Shown one piece after another: positions 44,028-54,359 of a DNA stretch of 64,000 nt; within the stretch, counting starts at the first letter, position 1; each line of letters starts with the position of its first letter. The notes under the pieces are model-generated. The model did no database searches and was not told where the DNA came from. It saw nothing but the letters and a program-made list of their open reading frames with translations. The stretch is from Cryomorphaceae bacterium 1068 (GTDB lineage: Bacteria; Bacteroidota; Bacteroidia; Flavobacteriales_D; Cryomorphaceae). The position numbers and the translations under genes were made by a program. The stretch covers positions 110,335-174,334 of the forward strand of contig JAPVXR010000009.1 in assembly GCA_027214385.1 (NCBI GenBank), written 5' to 3'.

Positions 44028-46646
44028 ATGATGAAGACTTTACGTGCTGCCATTCTCACATTCGCCCTGCTTACTGTCCATATCGGCATAAATGCTCAAC
44101 ACGCCTTTCTCGACCAGCCGCTGATTGAGGTACTGGATGAAGTTGGATCGAATCAATTGATCTCCATCGCCATCATGCTGGAAGATGAAGTCGACCTCTT
44201 GACATTAAAGGAAGATTTCAATAAGAAGAAGCTGCCCGCAAAAGACAGAGCACCACTGGTAGAGCAAGCACTCAAAGAAAAAGCAGCAGCCACACAACCC
44301 ATCATCCTGAGTTTCATACATAACTCCGGATTGGAATTCGCTGATGTCAAAACCTTCTGGGTTTCAAACTCCATTGCCTTAAAAGCAGAGCCGGAGTTGG
44401 TTGAAGCTTTATCTAACAGAGATGATATCGCTTACATGTATTTGAATAGAAATGCCTTTGGGTACATTCCTAAAGAGATAAAAGGTGAAGGAGACGAAAA
44501 GAGTGTCGGAGGAATTGAGCCCGGATTAGAAGCTATCGGCGCACCAGAGATGTGGGCTTTGGGGTATACCGGTCACGGCCGAATAGCAATGACATACGAT
44601 ACAGGAGTTTGGGATGATCACCCGAGCCATCAAAAAAGATTTCTTGCCAATAGAATGCCATTGCTGAGCACTTGGTATGGCTACGACAGCCCATTGCCGG
44701 TTGATAAATCCAGCAGTCATGGTACCCACGTTACAGGCACAATGCTTGGACTCGATACGGCTACCAGCGACACCATTGGCATGGCTCCACGTGCTTACTA
44801 CATCGCAACCGATCCTGTAGTGTCCAACTTAGCGGACGTTAAACCGCTAACCGATTTCATGTTTGGCTACGAATGGTCAATAGACCCTGATGGCGATCCT
44901 GAAACAACCAACGACATTCCTGATGTGATCAATAACTCCTGGGGCTTTGGTCCAGACTTAGATGAAGCTCCGTGTCCTGAATTTGTCGTGCCCGTGTTCA
45001 CGGCGGTGGAAGCAGCAGGTATTGCCAATGTTTTCTCAGCAGGAAATGAAGGACCGGGCGATATGACAATGAGTGTCCCTCACAATACAAATATCGGTTT
45101 GGTGAATTCTTTTACCGTAGGTGCCACGTCATCGGGAGGAAGCTTTCCGATTGCCAGCTTTTCCAGCCGCGGACCGAGTTTTTGCGGAGGAGAAGGAAGT
45201 CTTTTGATAAAACCTGAAGTATCTGCGCCAGGGGTAAACGTGCGTTCTTCCATCGAAAACGGAGAGTATGACTTCTTTAGCGGAACTTCGATGGCTGCTC
45301 CACATGTGAGTGGTGCCGTGCTGCTTTTACGTGAAGCTTTCCCTGATTTGACCGGTGAGGAGATTCTCTTGGCGATTTACAATAGCGCTATCGATCTTGG
45401 TGAAGAAGGAGAAGACAATACTTACGGTATGGGCTTCGTCAATGTAAAGGCTGCTTATGATCTTTTATCGGAAAGTCACACTCCCACTCCACCTGCTGTT
45501 TTGAGCACTGATATTGAACTGGTCAGAATAGTAAGCCCATCTGATGACATCATTTGCTCAGATGCAAGCGCAGGTGTAACTCCTGTAATAGAAGTGCGCA
45601 ACAACGGCAACGAAACCATAAATGGCTTTGATCTATTCGTTTCCGTCATTGGTGAGACTGCTGAAGTGCCTTTTGCCACAGAAACTTCGCTTGAGCCTGG
45701 TGAGATAGTAGAAATAGAACTACCCGAAATTACTTACGAAGGCGTTGGGTTTAAAGAGCTGCATGTGCGAATTGTACCGATTGAGGGAGAATACGATGTA
45801 CTCAACAACCACGGGATCCACCGTTTTACAGAAATACCTAAATACGACTGGGAAGTAGAAGGAGCCTTTGCGGATGACTTTAGCAACGGTATTGATTCGG
45901 AAGTTTGGACGATATACAATCCCGATGCATCCATTACTTGGGACACACTACGCGTCCTCCAAATAGATGGAACAGAAGGACTGGCTGCACATATGAACCA
46001 TCCTGAATACCTGACCGTCTTGAGTCAAGACGACCACCTCATCACCCCATTGATCGAAAATCGACCTGAAACGACCAATTCTATGGCCTTTGATTACTAC
46101 TACAGAAAACGAAGTAGCCAATCCTTTACAATGGATACACTTGTGGTCTTCATTAACCGTACTTGCGGCGACGAGTACATGAGCGAAGAATTGCTTCGAT
46201 TGGGTGGTACTGAACTCTGGACAAATGATGATTCAGAGCAAGATGCATTACCTGATTCGGCTGATGAATGGCGAACGGTTAACCTGGATATGGGTCTGGA
46301 GAATACTGATCCATTCTTCTTCAGCTTCGTTACACTAAACCGCAGAGGAAATAACCTCCTGATAGACAATGTCAGAATGGGTGTAAACTTGAGCACTTCC
46401 AATGCAGCACCAAGTCTAGAAGCTCGAATCTACCCTAATCCGACAAACGCAGGGTTCAGGCTGGAATGGAATGAAACAGAAAGGGCCGATGTACGAATCT
46501 ACGATCTATCAGGAAGGGTGATTAGTTTTAAACAAAACCTGGAAAGCGGTGCGCTGATCGAGAACCTCAATCTGAGCAAGGGCGCTTACATCGTTGAGGT
46601 TTCCGTTAGTGAAAACAGATCGTCACAGAAGCTCATCGTAAACTAA
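44028..46646 (+). CDS. Subtilisin-like serine protease with T9SS sorting domain
   Basis: 872 residues from the ATG at 44028, which places a signal peptide at the start (TLRAAILTFALLTVHIGINAQ). After a pro-region (about 25-150, with VSNSIALKAEPELVEALS), the S8 domain has the full triad: D191 in YDTGVWD, H231 in SSHGTHVTG and S421 in SGTSMAAPHVSG. Then a CARDB-like domain (about 490-590), a jelly-roll-like domain, and a T9SS type A tail (YPNPTNAGF at about 800 to VEVSVSENRSSQKLIVN). Secreted through T9SS as a surface or free protease. Convergent with, and overlapping, the next gene by 4 bp. Confidence 0.93.
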   Translation: MMKTLRAAILTFALLTVHIGINAQHAFLDQPLIEVLDEVGSNQLISIAIMLEDEVDLLTLKEDFNKKKLPAKDRAPLVEQALKEKAAATQPIILSFIHNSGLEFADVKTFWVSNSIALKAEPELVEALSNRDDIAYMYLNRNAFGYIPKEIKGEGDEKSVGGIEPGLEAIGAPEMWALGYTGHGRIAMTYDTGVWDDHPSHQKRFLANRMPLLSTWYGYDSPLPVDKSSSHGTHVTGTMLGLDTATSDTIGMAPRAYYIATDPVVSNLADVKPLTDFMFGYEWSIDPDGDPETTNDIPDVINNSWGFGPDLDEAPCPEFVVPVFTAVEAAGIANVFSAGNEGPGDMTMSVPHNTNIGLVNSFTVGATSSGGSFPIASFSSRGPSFCGGEGSLLIKPEVSAPGVNVRSSIENGEYDFFSGTSMAAPHVSGAVLLLREAFPDLTGEEILLAIYNSAIDLGEEGEDNTYGMGFVNVKAAYDLLSESHTPTPPAVLSTDIELVRIVSPSDDIICSDASAGVTPVIEVRNNGNETINGFDLFVSVIGETAEVPFATETSLEPGEIVEIELPEITYEGVGFKELHVRIVPIEGEYDVLNNHGIHRFTEIPKYDWEVEGAFADDFSNGIDSEVWTIYNPDASITWDTLRVLQIDGTEGLAAHMNHPEYLTVLSQDDHLITPLIENRPETTNSMAFDYYYRKRSSQSFTMDTLVVFINRTCGDEYMSEELLRLGGTELWTNDDSEQDALPDSADEWRTVNLDMGLENTDPFFFSFVTLNRRGNNLLIDNVRMGVNLSTSNAAPSLEARIYPNPTNAGFRLEWNETERADVRIYDLSGRVISFKQNLESGALIENLNLSKGAYIVEVSVSENRSSQKLIVN

Positions 46647-47719
46647 CGACTCACGACCAAGCGCTTGGTTAAAACGGTTTTGGCATTATATACGCTTACG
46701 AGGTAAATCCCTTCTGGAAGAGTCGCTATATCTACAGAATTGGATGAGGCCAATCGACCTCCCTTTACCTCTCTGCCCGTAAGATCCAAAATTCTGAAAT
46801 GACCTTCAAATCCAGATGGAACCGAAATTTCCATTGTCGTCGAACCCGGATTAGGGTATATCTTGAAATCAGCGTCGGTGATCTCCGTTGAGCTGAGAGC
46901 AGTCTCATTGGTCAAATAGCGAAAAGAAACAAGGGCGTCTTGAAGAACGATAGCCTCCGCCACTATCCCACCTACTTCAGGGGAGATCCAAGTGTAATTG
47001 ATCTGCTGTGGTCTTTCGATTTGTGTCCCTGTTTCCGTAAACGCAATATAGATGGTGTCAGTAACATCAAGCTCCGTTCTGACTCGCAAACAGTTATATG
47101 AAGATCCCGGAAGAATCAACTCACCCCAGGCATCTGCATTGGTTGAGCGCAAACCCGACTGACCTACTGCACCAATACTCGGAACATCAGTGAAGAAATA
47201 GAACGAGTTGGTGTCCATATCTCCAAACGACAAAGGAAAGCTGAACACTCTATCGAGGGTATCATAAGCCGAAATAAGCGGCAGCCCCTCTACTTCGGCT
47301 GCATTACCCGTTATAAAGTAGCCTTCGGCGTCAGAACGATAGAATTGATAAGCCTCTTCCACCTCCAAAGGTAATGGCAGCTCAAAAACAAGAACTGCCA
47401 ATTCTAAGGCAAATGTCGAGAGATTCTGACCAGCCAAAAACGGATTACCAAAGAAGAGCCCAAACAGTTCAGGCGTTGAATCTAATGGGTAATAAGAATC
47501 TGTGAGTTCAATACCAACAGGTGGAAGGGTACTAAAGTCCCAAGTGAGATCTTCTCCTCCCTCAGGCAAGACATCGATCTGATCGGGAGTTAAATCCAGA
47601 ATCTGTGTGTATTCAAAAACATCTCCAACGGAGATGAAATTGCTCTGATCTATTATCGGTTGGGCTACAAGACCAGCTGATAAAGAGAAGAAAAGAATAA
47701 TTGAGTAGAATGATCTCAT
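46643..47719 (-). CDS. Secreted protein with T9SS type A sorting domain
   Basis: 358 residues with an N-terminal signal peptide (MRSFYSIILFFSLSAGLVAQ) and a C-terminal T9SS domain at about 280-358 (YPNPGSTTMEI, GRLASSNSVDIATLPEGIYLVSV, KRLVVSR). The beta-rich middle (about 20-275) is of no recognised family. It is transported to the cell surface by the type IX machine. Opposite in direction to the protease, whose stop it overlaps by 4 bp. Confidence 0.9.
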   Translation of the reverse strand: MRSFYSIILFFSLSAGLVAQPIIDQSNFISVGDVFEYTQILDLTPDQIDVLPEGGEDLTWDFSTLPPVGIELTDSYYPLDSTPELFGLFFGNPFLAGQNLSTFALELAVLVFELPLPLEVEEAYQFYRSDAEGYFITGNAAEVEGLPLISAYDTLDRVFSFPLSFGDMDTNSFYFFTDVPSIGAVGQSGLRSTNADAWGELILPGSSYNCLRVRTELDVTDTIYIAFTETGTQIERPQQINYTWISPEVGGIVAEAIVLQDALVSFRYLTNETALSSTEITDADFKIYPNPGSTTMEISVPSGFEGHFRILDLTGREVKGGRLASSNSVDIATLPEGIYLVSVYNAKTVLTKRLVVSR

Positions 47720-47885
47720 AGCTTATATTTTAACTGACGCCTAAAATACTGCGAATTGAGCTAAATCGCCAACAGAACATCTCATCAACTCGTCAATGCA
47801 TAGTTGGTGTGCTTATTGCACGGATGGGATTTTGAGAATATCCGTTAAATGTCCTTCTTTTCAACTAAGTCGCAGTAAAAACCGT

Positions 47886-47893
47886 TATTTTTG
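47886..47893 (+). promoter_or_regulatory. -7 box before the 47900 gene
   Basis: TATTTTTG matches TAnnTTTG. It ends just before ATG 47894 and 6 nt before ATG 47900, so transcription would start close to the second ATG. No -33 element seen. Confidence 0.4.
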
Positions 47894-47899
47894 ATGCAT

Positions 47900-48559
47900 A
47901 TGCATAAAAGTCATCTGATTCTAGTCTTTTTGATTCTATCAATCCTCACGGGCACCACTTCTCTGTTTGCCCAAGGTGGAGATGACGACCTAATTCAGTT
48001 TTCGGGAGTTGTCATCACTGGAGACAGCTTGAGCCCTGTACCATTTACCAATGTCCTTATTGAAAATACGGACAAGGGAACCATGACTGATTATTACGGG
48101 TACTTTTCTTTCGTTGCACAAAAAGGAGATTCGATTCTATTCTCATCCATCGGTTACGAACGACGTCGGTTTATTATTCCCGACACCTTAACTATCAACA
48201 GGTATTCATTGATCCAAATCCTCGACAAAGATACGATTACACTGAGGGAGACAGTGATTTATCCATGGCCAACCAGAGAGCAGTTCAAACAAGCCTTTCT
48301 GGCTATGGAAATTCCAGAAACCGATTTTGACCGTGCTCAACGCAATCTTTATCAAGCCGATATGATAGCTCGAATGGATGCTGCCATGCCTAGCGGTGGC
48401 GAGACATTTAAGTACAGTATGCAGCAGTATCAGCAGCAAATCTACTACGCAGGTCAAGCGCCGCCCATTAACGTTTTGAATCCCGTTGCTTGGGCACAAT
48501 TTGTCAAAGCATGGAAACGCGGCGACTTTAGTTCAGACAGAAAACGCGGAGGGCAATAA
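47900..48559 (+). CDS. Exported carboxypeptidase-regulatory-like protein
   Basis: 219 residues from the ATG at 47900 (ATG 47894 and TTG 47891 are also in frame). Signal peptide to about residue 27 (SILTGTTSLFAQG), then a carboxypeptidase-like beta domain at about 35-110: FSGVVITGDSLSPVPFTNV and TDYYGYFSFVAQKGDS. The C-terminal part is helical and Gln/Tyr-rich (QQYQQQIYYAG). The same kind of domain opens the TonB-dependent receptor that starts 35 nt later, so the two probably work together at the outer membrane. It has no T9SS domain. Confidence 0.8.
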   Translation: MHKSHLILVFLILSILTGTTSLFAQGGDDDLIQFSGVVITGDSLSPVPFTNVLIENTDKGTMTDYYGYFSFVAQKGDSILFSSIGYERRRFIIPDTLTINRYSLIQILDKDTITLRETVIYPWPTREQFKQAFLAMEIPETDFDRAQRNLYQADMIARMDAAMPSGGETFKYSMQQYQQQIYYAGQAPPINVLNPVAWAQFVKAWKRGDFSSDRKRGGQ

Positions 48560-48593
48560 AACTTCGATCAATTCAGTTATGTTTGCGAATTGA

Positions 48594-51131
48594 TTGAATC
48601 TATTTACGGCTTTGAATACCCGATTTCTTATAGGAACCATCTTACTCTGTCTTTTTACCCTAGCCTCCTCGGCGCAGGAGAAAGCGACGGTAAAAGGAAA
48701 AATAACAGATAGAGAAGGCAATGCCATTGAATTTGCCAATGTCTATGTGCGTAGTCAAGGCGAAGGAACTTTCACCGATCGATATGGAAGATTCAAAATC
48801 GAACTGGAGCCCGGAGAAGGGATTTTGCTCGAAACAACGCACACTTCTTTTTTAGGTAAAGAAGAAACACTCGACCTGACTGCGGGACAAACGCTCCTCA
48901 TAAACTTCAGGCTGGAATACCGAGAGATAGAAGGTGTCGTAATCATCGATGACCGCACTCGGACTTCGCCTATGGACAGGGTTCCCATAAAAGACATAAA
49001 GATTTCCCCGACAGTTCAACAAGGAATTGAGAGTGTCTTGACGTCTCAACTTGGTGTGCGCATGAACAATGAGCTCAGCTCAAACTATAGCGTTCGTGGC
49101 GGAAGCTACGCCGAAAATCTGGTTTATGTGAACGACATTGAAGTCTACCGTCCCTTCTTAGCGCGATCAGGAGAGCAAGAAGGTTTGAGTTTTCCCAATC
49201 CCGACATGGTGGGAACGATCAATTTCAGCGCCGGAGGATTTGATGCTCGCTATGGCGACAAGATGAGTTCCGTACTTGATATACAGTACAAAAAACCAAA
49301 ACGTTTTGGAGGAAGCGCTAGTGCCAGTTTACTCGGAGGTTCGCTTTCACTGGAAAGCTCGTCAAAAGATAGCCGCTTCACCCAAGTGTCAGGTATACGC
49401 TATTATACGAATCAATACGTTTTGGGAAGTCTCGACACTCAAGGTGATTATCAACCCGACTTTACCGACATACAAACCTACTGGACTTACGATCTCAATG
49501 AAAAATGGGAAGTCCAATTCTTAGGAAACTACTCTAATAACAATTTCAAATTTGTTCCCTCTACCAGAGAAACTCAGTTCGGTAGTTTCAATGAAGCCTT
49601 GCGGTTCACCGTATTCTTCGAGGGACAAGAGGTCACTTCGTTCGAAACGTTCTTCGGAGCGCTTTCTACAGAGTACAAACCCGATAATTCGACTCGTTTA
49701 AAATTCACTGCATCAGCTTTTCGAACTTTTGAGAATGAGACCTTCGATATTTTAGGTCAATACTTCTTGGATGAATTGGAAAGAGACTTAGGCGACGATG
49801 AATTTGGCGATGTAGTAAGGAACCGCGGAATCGGCTCTTACCTCGAACACGCTCGAAACCGACTGGACGCAAAGGTATACAGCTTCCAGCATCGAGGTTT
49901 TAAAACCATAGAAAACAAATACCTGCAATGGGGATTCACTTGGCGTGGAGAAGATATCAGCGACAGGCTGAGCGAATGGAGCTACATCGACTCTTCGGGA
50001 TACTCCACTCCCATTAACCCGACCAATCAGATTGTGCTTAACGATGTAATTAAAGGAAACAGTCAGATCACTTCCAATCGATTGATGGGATACGTTCAAA
50101 ACAGCTGGGATTGGTTGCTTGATAACGAAAGTCAATTGACAGCCACTGCGGGGGTGAGAGTGAATTACTGGGACTTTAATAACGAAACAGTATTTAGTCC
50201 ACGTGGTACAATAGCTTGGAAGCCAAAATGGAACAAGCAAATCAACGACAGCACGACCCTGACGCGTGATGTGGTTTTCAGGTTCAGTTATGGATACTAC
50301 TATCAGCCAGCTTTCTATCGAGAGTTGCGAGAGTTGGACGGAACGCTTAACCCGGACATTCGCGCTCAGCGCGCCATCCACTATGTCCTCGGAGCGGATG
50401 TTAACTTCCAGCTCTGGAATCGACCGTTTAAGTTCATCGCAGAAGCCTATTTCAAGGATTACGACTTCTTGGTTCCTTACGAAATTGACAACATCAGGCT
50501 ACGCTATTACGGAACAAACGATGCTGTGGGATATGCTGTAGGTTTGGATACGAAGATTCACGGAGAATTTATCCCTGGAATAGAGTCTTGGGCTAGTTTG
50601 AGTTTCTTGCGCACGGAAGAAGACTTACTCAACGATTTCTACTACGAAATTTACAACAGCGACGGTGAGATCATCTCACCTGGCTTTACAGAGAACGATA
50701 TTCCCGTTGATACCATTACTAGATTTCCGGGTTATATCCCCCGCCCTACTGATCAGTTGGTATTCTTCAGCATGTTTTTTCAAGATGAGATGCCGAGTAT
50801 TCCAAGCTTTAAAGTTCACTTGAGCGTTCTCTTCGGTTCGGGACTTCCCTTCGGGCCGCCCGACAATGAGCGCTACAAAGACACTGAGCGCTACCGAGCT
50901 TACCGCCGTGTAGACATTGGTTTCTCAAAAGACTTGATGCCCAAAGACCCAAGCAAAGGGTTGTTCAAGAATTTCAAGAGTGCCGTGGTATCACTTGAAG
51001 TATGGAACCTGCTGGGTATTAACAATACCATCAGTTATAGCTGGATTCAAGAATCGAGCGGAAGGCAATATGGAGTGCCGAACTTCCTGACTCAAAGACG
51101 GGTCAATTTGAAGTTGGCGTTTTCTTTTTAG
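48594..51131 (+). CDS. TonB-dependent outer-membrane receptor
   Basis: 845 residues from a TTG start (an ATG upstream reads straight into a stop). Signal peptide of about 27 residues (LLCLFTLASSAQ), carboxypeptidase-like domain at about 33-110 (GKITDREGNAIEFANVYV), plug about 118-235 (SSNYSVRGGSYAENLVYVND, GGFDARYGDKMSSVLDI), then a long barrel ending RRVNLKLAFSF. The terminal Phe suits a barrel recognised by the BAM machinery. The substrate is unknown. It has no SusD-like partner, and the gene before it (47900) is its only probable partner. Confidence 0.9.
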   Translation: MNLFTALNTRFLIGTILLCLFTLASSAQEKATVKGKITDREGNAIEFANVYVRSQGEGTFTDRYGRFKIELEPGEGILLETTHTSFLGKEETLDLTAGQTLLINFRLEYREIEGVVIIDDRTRTSPMDRVPIKDIKISPTVQQGIESVLTSQLGVRMNNELSSNYSVRGGSYAENLVYVNDIEVYRPFLARSGEQEGLSFPNPDMVGTINFSAGGFDARYGDKMSSVLDIQYKKPKRFGGSASASLLGGSLSLESSSKDSRFTQVSGIRYYTNQYVLGSLDTQGDYQPDFTDIQTYWTYDLNEKWEVQFLGNYSNNNFKFVPSTRETQFGSFNEALRFTVFFEGQEVTSFETFFGALSTEYKPDNSTRLKFTASAFRTFENETFDILGQYFLDELERDLGDDEFGDVVRNRGIGSYLEHARNRLDAKVYSFQHRGFKTIENKYLQWGFTWRGEDISDRLSEWSYIDSSGYSTPINPTNQIVLNDVIKGNSQITSNRLMGYVQNSWDWLLDNESQLTATAGVRVNYWDFNNETVFSPRGTIAWKPKWNKQINDSTTLTRDVVFRFSYGYYYQPAFYRELRELDGTLNPDIRAQRAIHYVLGADVNFQLWNRPFKFIAEAYFKDYDFLVPYEIDNIRLRYYGTNDAVGYAVGLDTKIHGEFIPGIESWASLSFLRTEEDLLNDFYYEIYNSDGEIISPGFTENDIPVDTITRFPGYIPRPTDQLVFFSMFFQDEMPSIPSFKVHLSVLFGSGLPFGPPDNERYKDTERYRAYRRVDIGFSKDLMPKDPSKGLFKNFKSAVVSLEVWNLLGINNTISYSWIQESSGRQYGVPNFLTQRRVNLKLAFSF

Positions 51132-51541
51132 TAGTGCGTAGCTCGTTTTTCGTAACTAGTAGTTCGTCATTCGCAGCTCTGGTTGCAAGCTATGTCACAA
51201 AAACCTCCTCAAAACAAACTTTAGAAAACTCAAAGATCATCGAAGTTTGATTTGCTTATTGACTGGCTTTTCTCTCTGTGATCTCCTCTGAGCTTTATCG
51301 AACTAAATGTTCTCACAGAAAAAATAGCACGCCTTAAAAGTTAGTTCTCGGTACAAGATTTTTTAGTTCAGTATTTGGGTCCTTATAAACCAGAGATTCA
51401 GGCAGAAGCCTTAACATCGAGGGAAATTTATGATCAGAATATTTGCTTCCTTAGCAGTAACTAGTTGATTGCCTGAGCTTGTCTCAAAAAAACACGGGGC
51501 AACGAGTCAAGAACTTTCAGCCTTCAGCTTGAAGCTAAAAA
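51132..51541. other. Intergenic stretch, no gene seen
   Basis: 410 bp between the receptor and rocD, both stopping here. No credible open frame and no strong terminator. AGTAGTGCGTAGCTCGTTTT and a similar GTAACTAGTAGTTCG piece near 51130-51170, and a TCAGCCTTCAGCTTGAAGC palindromic stretch just before rocD's stop, look like remains of short interspersed repeats. Confidence 0.4.
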
Positions 51542-52831
51542 CTACTTCACAAACTCCAGGACTGTCTTTCGAATAATCCCCACACAATCCATTAATTGCT
51601 CTTCGGTCATAACGAGCGGTGGAGCAAAACGAATGATGTTTCCGTGGGTTGGTTTTGCCAACAAGCCGTTTTCAGCTAAGCCGAGGCATATACGCCAAGC
51701 AGTATCACTGTCTTCAGTGTCATTTACTAAAACAGCATTAAGCAGTCCCTTTCCCCTTACGGAGTTGATCAAGTCAGACTCATTGGCAAGCTTGGCCATT
51801 TCTTTGCGGAAGATTTCACCCAATCGGCGGGCATTTTGAGCGAGTCGCTCATCATCTACCACTTCAAGTGCAGCGATAGCTACGGCGCAAGAAAGAGGGT
51901 TTCCACCATAAGTAGATCCATGAGAACCAGGTGTGAATACATGCATGATATCATCATTTGCCAAAACAGCCGAAACGGGATATACTCCACCCGAGAGGGC
52001 TTTACCCAAAATAAGAATATCAGGACGAACGAAGGTCTCAGGTTGACGCTCACAATTTCCTTGGCAAGTGCAGTTTCCACAAACGGCCAAAAGGCTACCT
52101 GTACGGGCAATACCCGTTTGAACTTCATCAGCAATGAAGAGCACATTGTGGTCGCGGCAAAGCTCAGCTGCCTTCATGAGGTAGTCATGATCAGGAGTGA
52201 AAACTCCTGCTTCACCTTGAATTGGCTCTACCAAGAATCCTGCGATGTTCTTATCGTCTTTAAGTGCTTCTTCAAGCGCATCAATATCGTTGTAAGGAAC
52301 GTTGATAAAGCCTTCAACTACAAAAGGTCCAAAGTTTCCTCTAGCCACGGGATCATTACTAAAAGATATAATTGTTGTCGTTCTTCCGTGGAAGTTTCCA
52401 TCGCAAACGATGATCTTGGCAGTATTCTCATCGAGGTTTTTCACCTCATGCGCCCACTTCCGTGCAAGCTTAATAGCTGTCTCTACTGCCTCAGCACCCG
52501 AGTTCATCGGAAGTACTTTTTCGAAACCGAAATATTCCGTCACATATTTGGCGTACTCTCCCAACTTGTCACTATGAAAAGCACGAGATGTGAGGGTCAA
52601 CTTCTCAGCCTGTTCTTTTAATGCTCCGATAATGTGCGGATGGCAGTGGCCTTGATTCACTGCCGAATAAGCAGATAAAAAGTCGTAGTATTTCTTTCCT
52701 TCGACGTCCGTAAGGAAAACACCTTCTCCACTTTCCAAAACAACGGGCAACGGATGGTAGTTATGGGCTCCATACTTGTTTTCCATGTCGATGGAAACTT
52801 GGCTTTTTGTTTTGTTGTCTACCGTTTGCAT
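51542..52831 (-). CDS. rocD: Ornithine aminotransferase
   Basis: PLP enzyme converting ornithine and 2-oxoglutarate to glutamate semialdehyde and glutamate, in arginine breakdown. 429 residues from the ATG at 52831; a TTG at 52867 adds 12 residues not needed by the fold. Motifs: [37 protein letters not shown], the Asp of [14 protein letters not shown], and the Schiff-base Lys in [28 protein letters not shown]ys cluster lies at about 260. It is divergent from the RNA methyltransferase gene. Confidence 0.93.
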   Translation of the reverse strand: MQTVDNKTKSQVSIDMENKYGAHNYHPLPVVLESGEGVFLTDVEGKKYYDFLSAYSAVNQGHCHPHIIGALKEQAEKLTLTSRAFHSDKLGEYAKYVTEYFGFEKVLPMNSGAEAVETAIKLARKWAHEVKNLDENTAKIIVCDGNFHGRTTTIISFSNDPVARGNFGPFVVEGFINVPYNDIDALEEALKDDKNIAGFLVEPIQGEAGVFTPDHDYLMKAAELCRDHNVLFIADEVQTGIARTGSLLAVCGNCTCQGNCERQPETFVRPDILILGKALSGGVYPVSAVLANDDIMHVFTPGSHGSTYGGNPLSCAVAIAALEVVDDERLAQNARRLGEIFRKEMAKLANESDLINSVRGKGLLNAVLVNDTEDSDTAWRICLGLAENGLLAKPTHGNIIRFAPPLVMTEEQLMDCVGIIRKTVLEFVK

Positions 52832-52919
52832 ATCCGCTGTTTTTAAGTGTTCAAGTTGATTTCGCAAAGGTCAATTAAAAAGACAAATCCGCCAAATAAT
52901 CCGTTCATTTGCCCACGAA

Positions 52920-54359
52920 ATGAAAGCATACCCCTTCAGAAGAGGTGACGACATTGAGGTCACCATCACCAAGATGGCCTTCGGCGGTCGAGGAATAGCG
53001 AAGATAGAAACGGAAAAAGGCGACATCGTTGCCTTTGTACCGAACGCAATAACCGGCCAAAAAGTAAAGTGCAGAATCGTTAAGGTTCGAAAGCGCCATT
53101 TGGAAACCAGTCTCATGGAAATTTTGGAGCGATCACCAGCTGAAATCGAGATTCCCTACCAAGCGATCTCGGGAGCTCCTTTCGCCACCTTACCCATCGA
53201 AATTCAAGAGAATACAAAAAAAGAAACATCCATCGATCTGCTGCAGCGAATCGGGAAGGTGGAAAATACCCAAGACCTCTTCGACGAGTTTATCTCCTCT
53301 CCTCTTCATTGGCATTACCGAAATAAGATGGAGTATAGCTTCGCAGCGATTCGCTTCGACCTGAGAGAGAAAACAGATGTGGACGACTTTGCCCTTGGGT
53401 TCAAGCACCGCGGCACCTGGTGGATGGCTGAGAACTTGGACAAAGACAGCGGACTCTTCGACGAGGAGTTCGAAAACTCGCTGAAAAAGATTCGTCAATA
53501 CTGCGAAGACACTGGTCTTCCGCCTTGGCACCACCCGAGGAAAGAGGGCTTCTTTCGATTCCTTACAGTGCGGAAAAGTCATACGGATCAAGGACTTTTA
53601 CTGAACTTGGTGACTTCCTCCAAAGGTTTAGAAACATTTGACCTCGATAAATTCAGCACATTCCTCAAGGATTTATTGGGTGACCGTATCCAAGGATTCT
53701 TACATACCGTCAACGACGATATCGGCGATCGGGTGCAGCCTTTGGAAGGCGAAAGCAAACTGATCTTCGGCAGAGACTACATTGAAGAAGAGTTGAGCGG
53801 ATTGAAGTTTAAAATCCAGATGGAGAGCTTCTTCCAAACCAATCCGCGCTCGGCAGAACGGCTTTACGCCAAAGCTATAGACTATCTATCCGAAGAATCA
53901 GAGGGAAAGGGATTAATCCTCGACTTGTTCTGTGGAACGGGAACGATCGGGCAACTGGTCGGATCAAAACTCGCGGAAGCGAAGATTTTGGGAGTAGACA
54001 TTGTCGAAAAGGCGATTGAAGACGCCAAGCGATCCGCTGTCGAAAACGGCGTTTCCAACGTGGACTTTAAAGCTGCAGATGTAGGCAAATTCTTGCTCCA
54101 CCACCCCGAGTATCGCGGAAAAATTGATGCAGTGATTCTCGACCCGCCACGCGGAGGAATAGCGCCCAAAGCACTGAAGAGAACGATTGAACTCGATGCC
54201 AATACCATTGTGTACATCTCTTGCAATCCCGCGACGCTGGCTCGTGATACCGAAACGCTGCAATCTTCGAACTACCACTTGAAGAAATTTGCCTTGGTCG
54301 ACCAGTTTCCGCATACGGGACATGTTGAAGCAGTTGCTCTGTTTAAAAAGACGGATTGA
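52920..54359 (+). CDS. RlmD/TrmA-family RNA (uracil-5) methyltransferase
   Basis: Methylates the C5 of uracil in rRNA or tRNA with SAM. 479 residues: TRAM-like domain at 1-65 (KMAFGGRGIAKIET), then SAM-dependent methyltransferase from about 320 (DLFCGTGTIGQLV), DPPRGG, and the catalytic nucleophile C435 in YISCNPATLARD. The 4Fe-4S cysteines of RlmD (pattern CxxxxxCGxC) are absent; the matching place reads IPYQAISGAPFATLPIEIQ. TrmA and some RlmC/D relatives do without the cluster. The SAM site and nucleophile are intact, so it should be active. It shares a promoter region of about 90 bp with rocD, and its stop abuts the next gene. Confidence 0.9.
   Translation: MKAYPFRRGDDIEVTITKMAFGGRGIAKIETEKGDIVAFVPNAITGQKVKCRIVKVRKRHLETSLMEILERSPAEIEIPYQAISGAPFATLPIEIQENTKKETSIDLLQRIGKVENTQDLFDEFISSPLHWHYRNKMEYSFAAIRFDLREKTDVDDFALGFKHRGTWWMAENLDKDSGLFDEEFENSLKKIRQYCEDTGLPPWHHPRKEGFFRFLTVRKSHTDQGLLLNLVTSSKGLETFDLDKFSTFLKDLLGDRIQGFLHTVNDDIGDRVQPLEGESKLIFGRDYIEEELSGLKFKIQMESFFQTNPRSAERLYAKAIDYLSEESEGKGLILDLFCGTGTIGQLVGSKLAEAKILGVDIVEKAIEDAKRSAVENGVSNVDFKAADVGKFLLHHPEYRGKIDAVILDPPRGGIAPKALKRTIELDANTIVYISCNPATLARDTETLQSSNYHLKKFALVDQFPHTGHVEAVALFKKTD

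Noticed and set aside
49788..50381. Long minus-strand frame of 197 codons inside the second receptor gene
   Set aside because: Antisense to a well-supported TonB-dependent receptor and of no recognisable family.
51836..52621. Long plus-strand frame of 261 codons inside rocD
   Set aside because: Antisense to a clear ornithine aminotransferase, no family features, a Cys/Ser-rich low-complexity product.
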